Shown: positions 50,886 to 59,479, counted from the first letter of the stretch. The stretch is DNA of 64,000 nucleotides from Candidatus Latescibacterota bacterium (GCA_022821085.1 JAJEEG010000006.1:2377330-2441329); one strand, 5' to 3'. Translations and numbers: made by a program. The notes: generated by a model not told the origin, from the letters alone.

Positions 50886-51013
50886 ATACCGGAGTGAAAC
50901 GTGACGATGAATCTTGACGACGATTCGTGGCGCCGCGCATACCTGGTAGTTCCGGGGTAGTTCCAGGATCAAAAACCTTCAATCAGTGCCAGCTGATTTG
51001 AAACCCTCTGGAT

Positions 51014-51199
51014 CTACGACTTCTCTCGCAAGATTGCCTTGATTTCAGCCACGTCGGACTTCAACTCGGATACGTCGGATTCGATTTTTTCCAAGCTGCC
51101 TTTGATTTCGCTGACAAGGTTGTTCGTTTCGGTCCACAGATTCTGGATGTTGCCGAACACGTTTGCGGATCGACCGAAATTCTTAGAAAACCAGTTCAT
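51014..51199 (-). CDS. Small coiled-coil protein (61 aa)
   Basis: A 61-residue soluble protein; residues 25-58 (TNNLVSEIKGSLEKIESD and then VSELKSDVAEIKAIL) form regular heptads. GAGG seven bases before the ATG makes translation likely. Third gene of a minus-strand trio of tiny proteins (51419-51670, 51227-51406, this one). No known function; could oligomerise with the tail-anchored protein two genes upstream. Confidence 0.6.
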   Translation of the reverse strand: MNWFSKNFGRSANVFGNIQNLWTETNNLVSEIKGSLEKIESDVSELKSDVAEIKAILREKS

Positions 51200-51226
51200 T
51201 GGTATCCTCTTTCATATTGGGATCAG

Positions 51227-51406
51227 TTACGAGGGATGAGGGTTTTTCCAACCGTACCAGACTTTGTCCCGGTATCCGTTCTTAAGTCTGATATCGATTT
51301 CAATACCAAGGATCTCGATCTCCTCATCGGTTAATAGATCCAGAATCTTGCTTTTCAATATGTCGGCCTTTCGAGGGTCGATAAGCCGACCTTTCTCATC
51401 CACCAT
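51227..51406 (-). CDS. Small hypothetical protein (59 aa)
   Basis: A 59-residue frame beginning MVDEKGRLIDPRKADILKSK and ending WKNPHPS. It has an excellent ribosome site (AAAGGAGG, 6 bases before the ATG) that overlaps the stop of the preceding gene, so it is very likely translated. Charged and mostly helical in the first 35 residues, with an aromatic C-terminal segment (YRDKVWYGWKN). I do not recognise a family. Confidence 0.6.
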   Translation of the reverse strand: MVDEKGRLIDPRKADILKSKILDLLTDEEIEILGIEIDIRLKNGYRDKVWYGWKNPHPS

Positions 51407-51418
51407 ACGAAGCCTCCT

Positions 51419-51670
51419 TTAACCCCGCCACAGTTGAAATATGATCGTAATCAATCCGCCGATAATCGCAGTACCCAGTCCGTAAACAACTCTTCGCAAG
51501 AATCGAAACTCCGCATCAAACTCCGACATCCTTTTGTAGGAATGGTCGATCAATCTGTAAAGGCTGACTTCGGTTTTCTCAAGACCGAATAACCTGCTTT
51601 TTACATTCTCGTCTTTGAAAAACACCTCATCCAGAAGCATATCTGTGTCTCGTGACTTACCTGTGTTCAT
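51419..51670 (-). CDS. Tail-anchored coiled-coil protein, XhlA-like (83 aa)
   Basis: An 83-residue protein with a helical N-terminal region (about 12-58) and a C-terminal membrane helix (61-80, VVYGLGTAIIGGLITIIFQL). The order 'coiled coil, then RxVxG-containing helix' resembles XhlA-type phage lysis accessories and other small tail-anchored proteins. No other phage genes are present, so a lysis role is not supported. First gene of the trio; the next gene's ribosome site overlaps its stop. Confidence 0.6.
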   Translation of the reverse strand: MNTGKSRDTDMLLDEVFFKDENVKSRLFGLEKTEVSLYRLIDHSYKRMSEFDAEFRFLRRVVYGLGTAIIGGLITIIFQLWRG

Positions 51671-52094
51671 GTTTCATGACCTTTACAAGTTTGAGTTACA
51701 AGTGCTAACTTAAATGGACAAATACACCGAAAAAAACGCGGCGGCGATACACGCTTAAACTCGAATCTTCTATAGTAAATGGTCATAGGGAAACGGATAA
51801 TCTCGTGTTTCATCCTTCGGCACCGTTATCTTTTGGAAATCTACCGAACTGATCCCATCAGCTTCGTCTGCTAACACCTTAAAGTTCTAGCCTGATCCAT
51901 TCGATCTCTGCAAGGGGATTGTGTTAGTTGCGTATATCAAGCTTTCTGACACGATTCTTCCTACCAGACTTTGCTGCCAGAGTTCTTTACTTGCTTATTA
52001 TTTTCTTTACATTATACGATTTTCTTGGTAATTACTAGAAAGTAAAGTTGCTAGCTGATAGTCTACTTGTCGATCTACATCACTGGAGCGTAAC
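51671..52094. other. AT-rich intergenic region
   Basis: 424 bases with no supported gene. It carries the vapBC promoter region near its right end. The left part shows no further structure that I can identify. Confidence 0.4.
51985..52047 (+). promoter_or_regulatory. Candidate vapBC promoter with flanking inverted repeat
   Basis: TTGCTT (51991-51996), 16-base spacer, TATACG (52013-52018). CTTTACTT at 51985-51992 and its complement AAGTAAAG at 52040-52047 flank the promoter, as expected for an operator bound by a VapBC dimer of dimers. Speculative. Confidence 0.4.
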
Positions 52095-52331
52095 GTGCCA
52101 AAAGTCAGCGCCAAGCGACAGATCACGCTTCCGGCTGATCAGTGCCGTTTAGTTGGCATCGAACCTGGCGACGAGTGCCAGAGCTTCGTGGCCGACGGCC
52201 GCATTACTATAGTCCGTCAAGAGCCCGGCAGCGCCTGGGGATGCCTGGCGCATCTTGAAGGTGATCCGAAAGTTTCAGAAGTGGAATCGCGCCAGGACGC
52301 GATAGAAGGAAAGCGGGACCAATCGCCTTGA
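52095..52331 (+). CDS. vapB: AbrB/MazE-type antitoxin (VapB-like)
   Basis: A 78-residue protein starting with GTG. Residues 1-47 form a swapped-hairpin AbrB DNA-binding domain (VSAKRQITLPADQCRLVGIEPGDECQSFV); the C-terminal tail, rich in charged residues, should wrap the toxin. Overlaps the toxin gene by four bases (TTGA), typical for vapBC. Confidence 0.88.
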   Translation: MPKVSAKRQITLPADQCRLVGIEPGDECQSFVADGRITIVRQEPGSAWGCLAHLEGDPKVSEVESRQDAIEGKRDQSP

Positions 52332-52729
52332 TCGCAATCGACACCAATGTCCTGCTACGCTATCTCCTGAGAGACGACGAGGGACAGGCCGAACGTGCGC
52401 GGCGCGTGATTGAAGGCGGCGAGCGCGTGCTCATTACGGACGTGGTACTGGCAGAAACGGTGTGGACGTTAGCCGGTCGCCGGTATCGCGCGACCCGGAC
52501 AGACCTGATCGAACTAATCAATAGCCTGCTGCAAGATGCGAATCTGCGCTTTGAGGATGAAGAAGCGGTCTGGAGCGCCCTGCAGGCCTATCGCAGGACG
52601 GAGGCGGACTTCGCCGACGCCCTGATCGTGTGCAAGGCCGAAAAGCAGTCTGCCGAGGGCGACGGGTTGAGCGCTGTATACACCTTCGATGACGTCGCCT
52701 TGCAGTTGCACGGTACCGCAAAGCCGTAG
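52328..52729 (+). CDS. vapC: PIN-domain ribonuclease toxin (VapC)
   Basis: A 133-residue PIN-domain RNase. The acidic active-site residues are D5 (AIDTNVLLRYL), E43 (LAETVW), D94 and D97 (EADFADAL). VapC toxins cleave tRNA or rRNA. Starts with TTG overlapping the antitoxin stop. Intact as far as can be seen. Confidence 0.9.
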   Translation: MIAIDTNVLLRYLLRDDEGQAERARRVIEGGERVLITDVVLAETVWTLAGRRYRATRTDLIELINSLLQDANLRFEDEEAVWSALQAYRRTEADFADALIVCKAEKQSAEGDGLSAVYTFDDVALQLHGTAKP

Positions 52730-52937
52730 TTTGTTTCCAATGTGCCGGGTCAAGGGTGCAGTACGGTAGATGATCTAGTTCCTCTTGTTATGACTCTGGA
52801 GAAATCGAATGGAGTCAGGGTCAGGCGGTCCATTGATATCTCTGATCCCTGAATTCCTGCTCATGCTCAGTAGGAGATGGTTTGCTGCGGGATCTGGGCA
52901 AGATGCTTTTTGTGAAACGCAAGAACTTACGTGGCCA

Positions 52938-54932
52938 CTAGACCGCGTCAACTCCATATACCAGAGTCGATTGTGATAATACCTCATCTATCACATATTT
53001 CTTGAAATCCGTGGGATCTGTAAAGCATCGGAAACCTGCCCTGTTTGCAAGAAGGACGACCTCTGTAGGCTCGTTAAGGAGTACGGCCACCCGTTGGCTG
53101 AGTTCCTGTTGAATACCATAGGGCCACGCAAGGTCGAATACCGCTTTCTGTTCACCGGTTGAATCATCAGCAAAGTCGTATGCCAGGATGCCTCGAGGAA
53201 GCCCTTGATCTTCAACCCACTTTTGGAGCTCTTCCAATACCAGTTCCTCCACATCACCAGAAATACCACCAAGCACTTCGACTTGGCTCACGGGTTCTGG
53301 ACTACTTACTGTCGATGGCCGGCTTTCCAGCCAGCGGGTATCACCATGGAGTAGGTCTGTAAGTCTTCGATTCGTTTCTTCCGCAAGCAAACTTCTTCTC
53401 GCCTCAAGAAAATCGAGGTAATTTACCACCTTCCAAAGATCCGGATCTGATGGGATCCACTGCGATGCTAGCGATCCCGGTTGTGCTGCTTCAACTTCCG
53501 GGAAGTAGTTCTCCGGTAATCGGTCACTGATTGCAAGGTTTGTATCTTTAGTCAGGAAGCAGAAATTGGCTAGTGCATTGACTTCAGGCCGGTTGTAATT
53601 GGCGCGATATAGACGTGATTTTGGGAAAATATGGTGAACTTCCAAGGTATTCATATGCCCCAATAGGCCGGCTTTGAGTGGCAAACCGGTGCCCCAGTCC
53701 CTGGACTCACCCATGCGGGTTAGCATGTAAAGCACAGGGTAAAACCGCGCTCCTAGACTCCATCCGTGAAAATGTGCTGGTTCTACATCAAGACTACCGT
53801 GCCAAACTCGAAGCTGTTCGATCAACCTGTCCAACCCTCCAGAAATCTGCTCGATGGCGGAAAGGTCTTGATCAATAACTGACTCTGTCGAGCCAGAGAA
53901 TCTACCCCACATGCCCGACTGTAGATACCAGAACAGCAGTTTGTCACGCTCGTACTCATTCAGGGGTTCGTTACGCTGATCCAGGTAACGGACCATCACG
54001 GGAATGGCGAATCTTCCGAATAAAACACGATCATGATCCAGACCCAGGCGACCGCTTATCATGTTGAGGGCCTTATCTATGTTCTTGGTTGCCTTGGCAA
54101 GACCATCCTTGATCTCCTGAGTGCCTTTGTCATGAAGGTAGATGAATCTGGCTTCCCCGGTGACCACGGTATTCACCGACCTGAGAAGCCAATCTAGATC
54201 GAAGTCGAAACCTGCATCAGACCAGGTCTGGAGTTGGTTTTTCATCTCACCTCGAGCCTCGGGCCATTCGGCACAGATTTTGGCCAGTGCCAGATCACCC
54301 TTGGACAACTTAGTACCACCGCTGTTTACCCGATTAAAGATATCGACGACTACATCCAGTGACTTATCAGCACCTGTAACTTCGTCGATATGCAATTCGA
54401 TATTGATGATTGAGAGTAGTCTGGACAGTCGAGACACATAGTCGCCCAACCGCTGTGACTTATCAGGAAGGGCTGACAAACGTGTGATGTATTCCCCCAT
54501 TCCGTCATTACTCTTTGCCATCAACGCCATAAACTCGGATACGTCAATCCACAACGCGTCATCAGCCATCCTCATCGGTTGATAGAAAGCGAAAATCTCG
54601 TCTTCAAGATGAAAGTAAAGACCAGTAAATGTCTTCTCGTTACCGTCGAAGAACGCTGGGGCGTGTCCGCGCACTACGCCGTATAGAGACGTCATGCGCT
54701 GTTGGCCGTCCAGAAGGAGCTTTACTACACCCGGCGCCAATTGGCTTTCTCCACGGTGGTCGGCACCCTCGGATGCAGTCACCCACACCAACAGGCCTCC
54801 GACCGGATGGCCACGATACAGAGAGTCAAACAAACCACGGACTTGGTCTCGATTCCAGACGTATCCACGCTGAAACTCGGGCAACGCGATATGACCGTTG
54901 TCAATATGGTCGAGTATGGTGGAGATTTTCAT
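52938..54932 (-). CDS. GmrSD-type DUF262/DUF1524 (ParB-like plus HNH) nuclease protein
   Basis: A 664-residue protein. The N-terminal DUF262 domain has PEFQRGYVW (18-26), DGQQR (75-79, the NTP-binding/hydrolysis signature) and NRVNSGGTKLSKGDL (200-214). The C-terminal part carries an HNH motif, EVHHIFPKS (431-439) with N452 and N456. This architecture is that of GmrSD type IV restriction enzymes, which cut modified phage DNA, and of SspE/BrxU-like defence proteins. An additional region after residue 540 is not assignable. The gene is less GC-rich than its neighbours. Stand-alone; no modification genes are nearby. Start chosen at 54932 with AAAGG upstream. Confidence 0.85.
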   Translation of the reverse strand: MKISTILDHIDNGHIALPEFQRGYVWNRDQVRGLFDSLYRGHPVGGLLVWVTASEGADHRGESQLAPGVVKLLLDGQQRMTSLYGVVRGHAPAFFDGNEKTFTGLYFHLEDEIFAFYQPMRMADDALWIDVSEFMALMAKSNDGMGEYITRLSALPDKSQRLGDYVSRLSRLLSIINIELHIDEVTGADKSLDVVVDIFNRVNSGGTKLSKGDLALAKICAEWPEARGEMKNQLQTWSDAGFDFDLDWLLRSVNTVVTGEARFIYLHDKGTQEIKDGLAKATKNIDKALNMISGRLGLDHDRVLFGRFAIPVMVRYLDQRNEPLNEYERDKLLFWYLQSGMWGRFSGSTESVIDQDLSAIEQISGGLDRLIEQLRVWHGSLDVEPAHFHGWSLGARFYPVLYMLTRMGESRDWGTGLPLKAGLLGHMNTLEVHHIFPKSRLYRANYNRPEVNALANFCFLTKDTNLAISDRLPENYFPEVEAAQPGSLASQWIPSDPDLWKVVNYLDFLEARRSLLAEETNRRLTDLLHGDTRWLESRPSTVSSPEPVSQVEVLGGISGDVEELVLEELQKWVEDQGLPRGILAYDFADDSTGEQKAVFDLAWPYGIQQELSQRVAVLLNEPTEVVLLANRAGFRCFTDPTDFKKYVIDEVLSQSTLVYGVDAV

Positions 54933-55011
54933 TCGTGAAATGCCTTTCGTGTATTTGCTTGAGTACCCATCTACCCAAATCAATTTCCTGTCGTACCGAC
55001 GACGTAGGCAC

Positions 55012-55788
55012 TCAACCCACCCCCACCTCGATCCCGATCGGACAGTGATCCGACCCCATGACGTCCGGCATGATCCATGCGTTTGAGACCGCAGGCATCA
55101 GGTCATCGGTGACGTAGAAGTAATCGATGCGCCAGCCCACGTTCCGCTTTCTCGCGCCGGACATGAGATGCCACCAGGTGTAGTTGTCCGGTCCCTCGTC
55201 GTATTGCCTGAACGTATCTACGTAACCCTGTTCGACGATCTTGTCGATCCACTCGCGTTCCATGGGCAGAAAGCCCGAGATCTTCACGTTGTCCTTGGGG
55301 CGGGCCAGGTCGATTTCCTTGTGGGCCGTATTCACGTCGCCGCATATGACCAGCTTCTTGCCGTCGGCGCGGAGCGATTCCCAGTGGGCGAGGATGGCCT
55401 CGTAGAAATCCATCTTGTACTGCAGCCGAGTCGCGTTCTGCTTGCCGTTCGGGAAGTACACGTTGAACAGTGTGAAGTCGGGGTATTCGAGCACCAGGGT
55501 CCGGCCTTCCGAATCGAAGCGGTCCTCGCCGAATCCCTTGTGGACGCTGATGGGCTCGTGTCGCGTATATACCCCCACGCCGCTGTAGCCCTTCTTCTCC
55601 GCTTCCGACCAGTAGCTCTGGTAACCGTCGACCTCCGTGATCTTGGCGTCCAGCTGAGACTCCTGGGACTTGGTTTCCTGGATGCACAGGATGTCCGGCG
55701 CTTCCCCCTGGAGCCACTCGATGAATCCCTTTTTCGCCACCGCCCGCACTCCGTTCACGTTCCAGCTCAACAGCTTCCATGAAGACAT
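55012..55788 (-). CDS. xthA: Exodeoxyribonuclease III
   Basis: Repairs abasic sites and 3'-blocked ends. The 258-residue protein of the EEP fold has SWNVNGVRA, the metal-binding glutamate in IQETKSQE, GDVNTAHKEID (D and N of the active site), and the C-terminal GSDHCPIGIE. The ATG at 55788 follows AAAGG with good spacing; a GTG nine bases upstream is an alternative. Single gene. Confidence 0.95.
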   Translation of the reverse strand: MSSWKLLSWNVNGVRAVAKKGFIEWLQGEAPDILCIQETKSQESQLDAKITEVDGYQSYWSEAEKKGYSGVGVYTRHEPISVHKGFGEDRFDSEGRTLVLEYPDFTLFNVYFPNGKQNATRLQYKMDFYEAILAHWESLRADGKKLVICGDVNTAHKEIDLARPKDNVKISGFLPMEREWIDKIVEQGYVDTFRQYDEGPDNYTWWHLMSGARKRNVGWRIDYFYVTDDLMPAVSNAWIMPDVMGSDHCPIGIEVGVG

Positions 55789-55842
55789 GTAGGTCACCTT
55801 TCCTGGTTAGTTATAAATTGGAAATTACATACGTAAGTAACG

Positions 55843-56091
55843 TTAGCCCGTTTCTGCGTTGGAATCAGACTCCTTCCGAGTCTTAAAGGCATCAGCTAAC
55901 CATGGCGAAGTGCCATCCCGCATGACTGCATCGAAGGCACGACATATCGTATAAGGCAAGATCAGATAATATAGCGCGAAAACACCGACAACTGCTTGTT
56001 GCGGCGCACTTTCCGGTTCCGATCCAAAGAATGTCTCAACTGATGCAAAGACACCGACCCCCATTCCAAAAACCCAAACAAATTTTGCCAT
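55843..56091 (-). CDS. Small membrane protein (82 aa)
   Basis: An 82-residue protein with two hydrophobic segments (about 5-17 and 33-54) and a charged C-terminus. GGAGG six bases before the ATG. It lies 20 bases after the small gene at 56112-56279 and is probably co-transcribed with it. No family recognised. Confidence 0.55.
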   Translation of the reverse strand: MAKFVWVFGMGVGVFASVETFFGSEPESAPQQAVVGVFALYYLILPYTICRAFDAVMRDGTSPWLADAFKTRKESDSNAETG

Positions 56092-56111
56092 TATCAACCT
56101 CCGGGTTAGGT

Positions 56112-56279
56112 TTAATCCTCGTACTCGACATTCACCTGGCGACCGACCGCACGGGCTAACTGTCCGGGCGTGGCATCTATCTTGATTTCTTCTTCCAGTT
56201 CCTTCTTCGAGGGTTGGTAATTGGAGCGTTTGATACGGACGGTTGGAACACCTTTGCGGAGATTGTCTCGCTTAGGCAT
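56112..56279 (-). CDS. Small basic hypothetical protein (55 aa)
   Basis: A 55-residue protein, MPKRDNLRKGVPTVRIKRSN at the start and VGRQVNVEYED at the end, with the SNYQPSKKELEEE segment between. AGGAG six bases before the ATG supports it. The style suggests a nucleic-acid-binding or accessory peptide. It is immediately downstream of the HNH remnant. I do not know its function. Confidence 0.62.
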   Translation of the reverse strand: MPKRDNLRKGVPTVRIKRSNYQPSKKELEEEIKIDATPGQLARAVGRQVNVEYED

Positions 56280-56288
56280 GGCCGGCTC

Positions 56289-56414
56289 CTATGGGGTGGA
56301 TTCGTAAATGTACCCTCGTTTCTTGTTTTCCAAACGCAATCCCGATAACGTGTAGGTGTTGCTTTTCAATCTGTTGCATGGACCGCACAACAGGACGCGA
56401 TGAGATCGAACGGA
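56289..56414 (-). pseudogene. Remnant of an HNH nuclease C-terminus
   Basis: A 41-codon open stretch encoding HRVLLCGPCNRLKSNTYTLS followed by GLRLENKKRG. The LLCGPCNRLKS block is the zinc-finger/N part of HNH endonucleases, often attached to DNA methyltransferases. A TGA stop lies at its upstream end and I can find no start or N-terminal half in the same frame, so the gene appears decayed or truncated. Inferred from motif resemblance only. Confidence 0.45.
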
Positions 56415-56668
56415 TCAACAGATTTTAATCGTAGGTTGGATATAGCCCGTAACTTCTCGCTACGTATCATTTGTTGTCCCATTGTTACTCACGTATATAA
56501 TCCCCTTTAAATTGGATTAACTCATGGGAGTTTAACAGTTTCTCCCACCTGTTATTGCCTGGTTTATTGCTCCTGGAACTATTGGTAGAGGATTACTGAG
56601 AAATCAACTTCAATTCCCCCACCGATGCCTGGTGCTTCTCATGTGTTAAATCGGGACACGCTTTCCTC

Positions 56669-56701
56669 AAAAAAACCCGACGCTGACAATGCGCCGGGTT
56701 T
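56669..56701 (-). terminator. Rho-independent terminator of the DUF6338-like gene
   Basis: Minus strand: stem AAACCCGGCGC / GCGTCGGGTTT with a 7-base loop (arms at 56691-56701 and 56673-56683), then a run of T (complement of 56669-56675). It lies about 105 bases after the gene's stop codon. Confidence 0.85.
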
Positions 56702-56805
56702 GATTCACTTTAATCCAACCACTTTAACCGAGGAGGATTTTGTCATTTAAAATCCCAAAACAGGCTAGCTGTGTCGCCAAATTGGTGAACACTTAGGTAT
56801 TTCTT

Positions 56806-57261
56806 TTAACGATTACGGATGTCAGCCGCTTTTATGGAACTGCCTTGATTGGGCGGTTTGGGTCTTGTCGACCTATTCTTTAATGGCTTGGGCCTATAAC
56901 CCCTTGTAACTATATCTCTACGGTTAGGGCCGATTTGGGGGGACTTGTTCATTCTGGTCCTCGTCGTCGATTGTACTCGTAAAAACTCAATAGAACTTAT
57001 GCCTCGGCCTATAAGGTATACACCGTGGCCATTAGCTATCCAATGGTCATTATCATCAATCTCAAATATCTCTTCTATGTACAAATCTCGTTCATCGGGA
57101 TCAGAAGAGATAAACGAGTCTGCTCCAAGAAAAACACCGAACATCATACCGCTATTCAAATTAACCAGAACATACTGTTCACTCAAGTCTGAAAACGTCC
57201 AATCCCAAGCACTCGGCGTTGGGTGAACGGAATTAAGCCTGACTTTGTTGGGGAATCCCAC
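56806..57261 (-). CDS. DUF6338-like protein, apparently N-terminally truncated
   Basis: A 151-residue AT-rich frame. Residues 14-90 (PTPSAWDWTFS, LVNLNSGMMFGVFLGADSFI, DERDLYIEEIFEI) match the C-terminal soluble domain of DUF6338 proteins, in which it follows two membrane helices. Here those helices are missing: the frame begins only 10 bases after the parC stop on the same strand. The basic tail (residues 100-151) is extra. Either an internal start yields a soluble fragment or this is a remnant left by recombination. A genuine terminator follows it. Confidence 0.5.
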   Translation of the reverse strand: MGFPNKVRLNSVHPTPSAWDWTFSDLSEQYVLVNLNSGMMFGVFLGADSFISSDPDERDLYIEEIFEIDDNDHWIANGHGVYLIGRGISSIEFLRVQSTTRTRMNKSPQIGPNRRDIVTRGYRPKPLKNRSTRPKPPNQGSSIKAADIRNR

Positions 57262-57271
57262 TCAAGGCCAT

Positions 57272-59479
57272 CTACCCCGTCACTGGCCCTTGACCCTCGG
57301 TTTGTCCCGAGTTCTTCCGAACAACAAACTCAACGCGCGCGATATCGGTCCGTTCGATCCGATCTCCCCTGGCCCGGTGGCTGCGGATGGGAAACGCATC
57401 GGCTATGTGAGATACCCGAGTCTCCTGCCCGGCCACGTCCTCCTCAACGACCAACACGATCTCCGGATCGGCCTCCGGCGTGAAGGCCAGGAGCGAGGAA
57501 TCCCCCGGCACGAGTTCGTAGAGCTGGTTGATCCGGCAGCGGTCCATGGTGCAGCGCTTGATGCAGGCGTAGCCTTCGAGATCGCGGTAGGCGACGGTGA
57601 ACACACGGCCCGGCTCCTCCATGGCGCAGTACAGGATATCGAGATCGACGTACATTTTGTCAAGGGTATTGTGGACGCCCGCGACGCCCCCGGAACGCAC
57701 GATCACGACCCGGTCGTAGAGGGAGACGTTGAAGAGCGGCCGGCCGCTCTCGATGGTGTAGCCCATGTACCCGGATTCGGTGTCGTAACGGAGCGCCAGG
57801 TCGCGGGCCGCGGCGTCGCGTTCCTGCACGGGCGTGAAGGGCTTGACCTCCGAGCGGCGGGGATGCTCGTCGCGGTAGGTGCGGATGAGCTGTTCCAGGA
57901 AATCGATGGCGAAATCCGTCAGGTGATGGAGGTTGTGGAGCACCGTCCTGAGCTGGCCTTCGATCTCCCGCATCTCGGCTTCGGCCCGGTCGATGCCGTA
58001 GCGGGTGATGCGGTAGATCGGGATGTCGAGAAGCCGGTCCAGGTCCTCCTTCGTCAGGTTGTCGGCCGTGATGATGTCTTCCACGGCGGCCATGCGCCGC
58101 GTCGCGGTCAGTTCGTGGCGGATCGCCGAAAGCAGCGACCGCACCAGGCGACGATGCGCCTCCGGTCCATGGCCGACCGCGTCCAGGTTCCGGGCGATCA
58201 TCTCGCGGCTCGGACCGTAGTGTTCGAAATCCAGGCTGCGGTAGACCGTCGTCAGCAGGCTGCGGGCCGCTTCGCGGATCTCCGGCGGCGCGTCGTTGAG
58301 TTCAATCATGCCCCGGTCTACGGCGCGGGCCGTAGTCGAAACCGGGCTATACTTCGCGATAGCCTCGCGCACTGCGGCGTATACACCATCGATGTGGTCG
58401 ATGTCCTCGATATCCTTGTATATACGGTTCTCGATGAAGACCTGTTCGAGCCTGCGGGCGCGGAGCTGGGCGCGCAGGTCCCGTTCCTCGATCTTCAGTT
58501 CCGCTTCGAGGATCTTGAGCAGCCGGTCCGTGCTGTGCCGGATCATGTCCGACACGGTCATCACGCGGGGATGGCCATCGCTGATGACCAGCAGGTTGGC
58601 GGCGATGGCGACCTCGCAGGACGTGAAGGCGTACAGGCCCTGCAGGATGTCGGCGGTTTCCGCGCCGGGGTCCGTGCGGATTTCGATCTCCACGCCGTCG
58701 GTGGTGTAGTCGGTCAGTCCCTGCACGGCGATGCGCTTCGACCGGGACGCCTCCTCGATGGATTTCATCAGGCTTTCCGTCGTTTCGCCGAAGGGCAGCG
58801 CGCGGACCATGACCACGCCTTCGTCGCGGGGCTCCAGCCGCGCGCGGGTATATACGCGCCCGTTTCCGTCCTCGTATTCGCTCACGTCCATGAGCCCGCC
58901 GGTGGGGAAGTCGGGATAGAGGTGGAAGGGCTCGCCCTTGAGGCAGGACACCTGGGCTTCCATGACCTCGATGGGGTTGTGGGGCAGGATGCGGGTGGAC
59001 ATGCCCACGGCGATGCCCTCGGCGCCCAGGATGAGCGCCACCGGCACCTTGGCCGGGAAGACCACGGGTTCGCGGGCGCGCCCGTCGTAGGAGTCCACGT
59101 ACTCCGTGATTTCCGGGCTGAGCAGCACTTCCCGGGCGAGGGGCGTGAGCCGGCATTCGATGTAGCGCGCGGCCGAGGCCTGGCCGCCCGTGAGCACCGA
59201 GCCGAAATTGCCCTGCTTGTCGATGAACAGGTCCTTGTTGGCCAGCGAGACCAGGGCGCCGAAGATGGACTGGTCGCCATGGGGATGGAACCGCATGGTC
59301 TGGCCGACGACGTTGGCCACCTTGTGGTACTTGCCGTCGTCGATCTCGAAGAGGGTGTGCAGAATGCGGCGCTGGACGGGCTTCAGGCCGTCGTCGATTT
59401 CCGGAATAGCGCGGTTCTTGACGACGTAGGTGGCGTATTCGAGGAAGTAACGGTCGTATAGGGTTTCGACGTCGGCCAA
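57272..59479 (-). CDS. parC: DNA topoisomerase IV subunit A (ParC/GyrA family)
   Basis: A 735-residue type IIA topoisomerase subunit. The catalytic tyrosine is Y106 in SAARYIECRL, and the quinolone region HPHGDQSIF is at 65-73. The C-terminal part is a short set of propeller-like repeats and there is no GyrA-box QRRGGRG, so ParC-type decatenation is more likely than gyrase supercoiling. The partner parE is not in the window; normally it is adjacent. TTG start with only a weak upstream G-rich site. Its promoter lies in the 318-base gap that follows. Confidence 0.9.
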   Translation of the reverse strand: MADVETLYDRYFLEYATYVVKNRAIPEIDDGLKPVQRRILHTLFEIDDGKYHKVANVVGQTMRFHPHGDQSIFGALVSLANKDLFIDKQGNFGSVLTGGQASAARYIECRLTPLAREVLLSPEITEYVDSYDGRAREPVVFPAKVPVALILGAEGIAVGMSTRILPHNPIEVMEAQVSCLKGEPFHLYPDFPTGGLMDVSEYEDGNGRVYTRARLEPRDEGVVMVRALPFGETTESLMKSIEEASRSKRIAVQGLTDYTTDGVEIEIRTDPGAETADILQGLYAFTSCEVAIAANLLVISDGHPRVMTVSDMIRHSTDRLLKILEAELKIEERDLRAQLRARRLEQVFIENRIYKDIEDIDHIDGVYAAVREAIAKYSPVSTTARAVDRGMIELNDAPPEIREAARSLLTTVYRSLDFEHYGPSREMIARNLDAVGHGPEAHRRLVRSLLSAIRHELTATRRMAAVEDIITADNLTKEDLDRLLDIPIYRITRYGIDRAEAEMREIEGQLRTVLHNLHHLTDFAIDFLEQLIRTYRDEHPRRSEVKPFTPVQERDAAARDLALRYDTESGYMGYTIESGRPLFNVSLYDRVVIVRSGGVAGVHNTLDKMYVDLDILYCAMEEPGRVFTVAYRDLEGYACIKRCTMDRCRINQLYELVPGDSSLLAFTPEADPEIVLVVEEDVAGQETRVSHIADAFPIRSHRARGDRIERTDIARVEFVVRKNSGQTEGQGPVTG

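Noticed and set aside
51419-51670. Prophage lysis cassette
   Set aside because: One gene resembles XhlA-type accessory proteins, but no holin, endolysin, tail or integrase genes occur nearby.
52775-52987. Small minus-strand frame between vapC and the GmrSD-type gene
   Set aside because: Overlaps the end of the larger gene, has no ribosome site and no recognisable sequence; considered chance.
57245-59461. Long open frame on the plus strand opposite parC (about 740 codons)
   Set aside because: High GC content opens long antisense frames; the sequence has no family resemblance and is rich in Val, Gly, Asp and Arg, while the minus strand is an unmistakable topoisomerase with its catalytic tyrosine.
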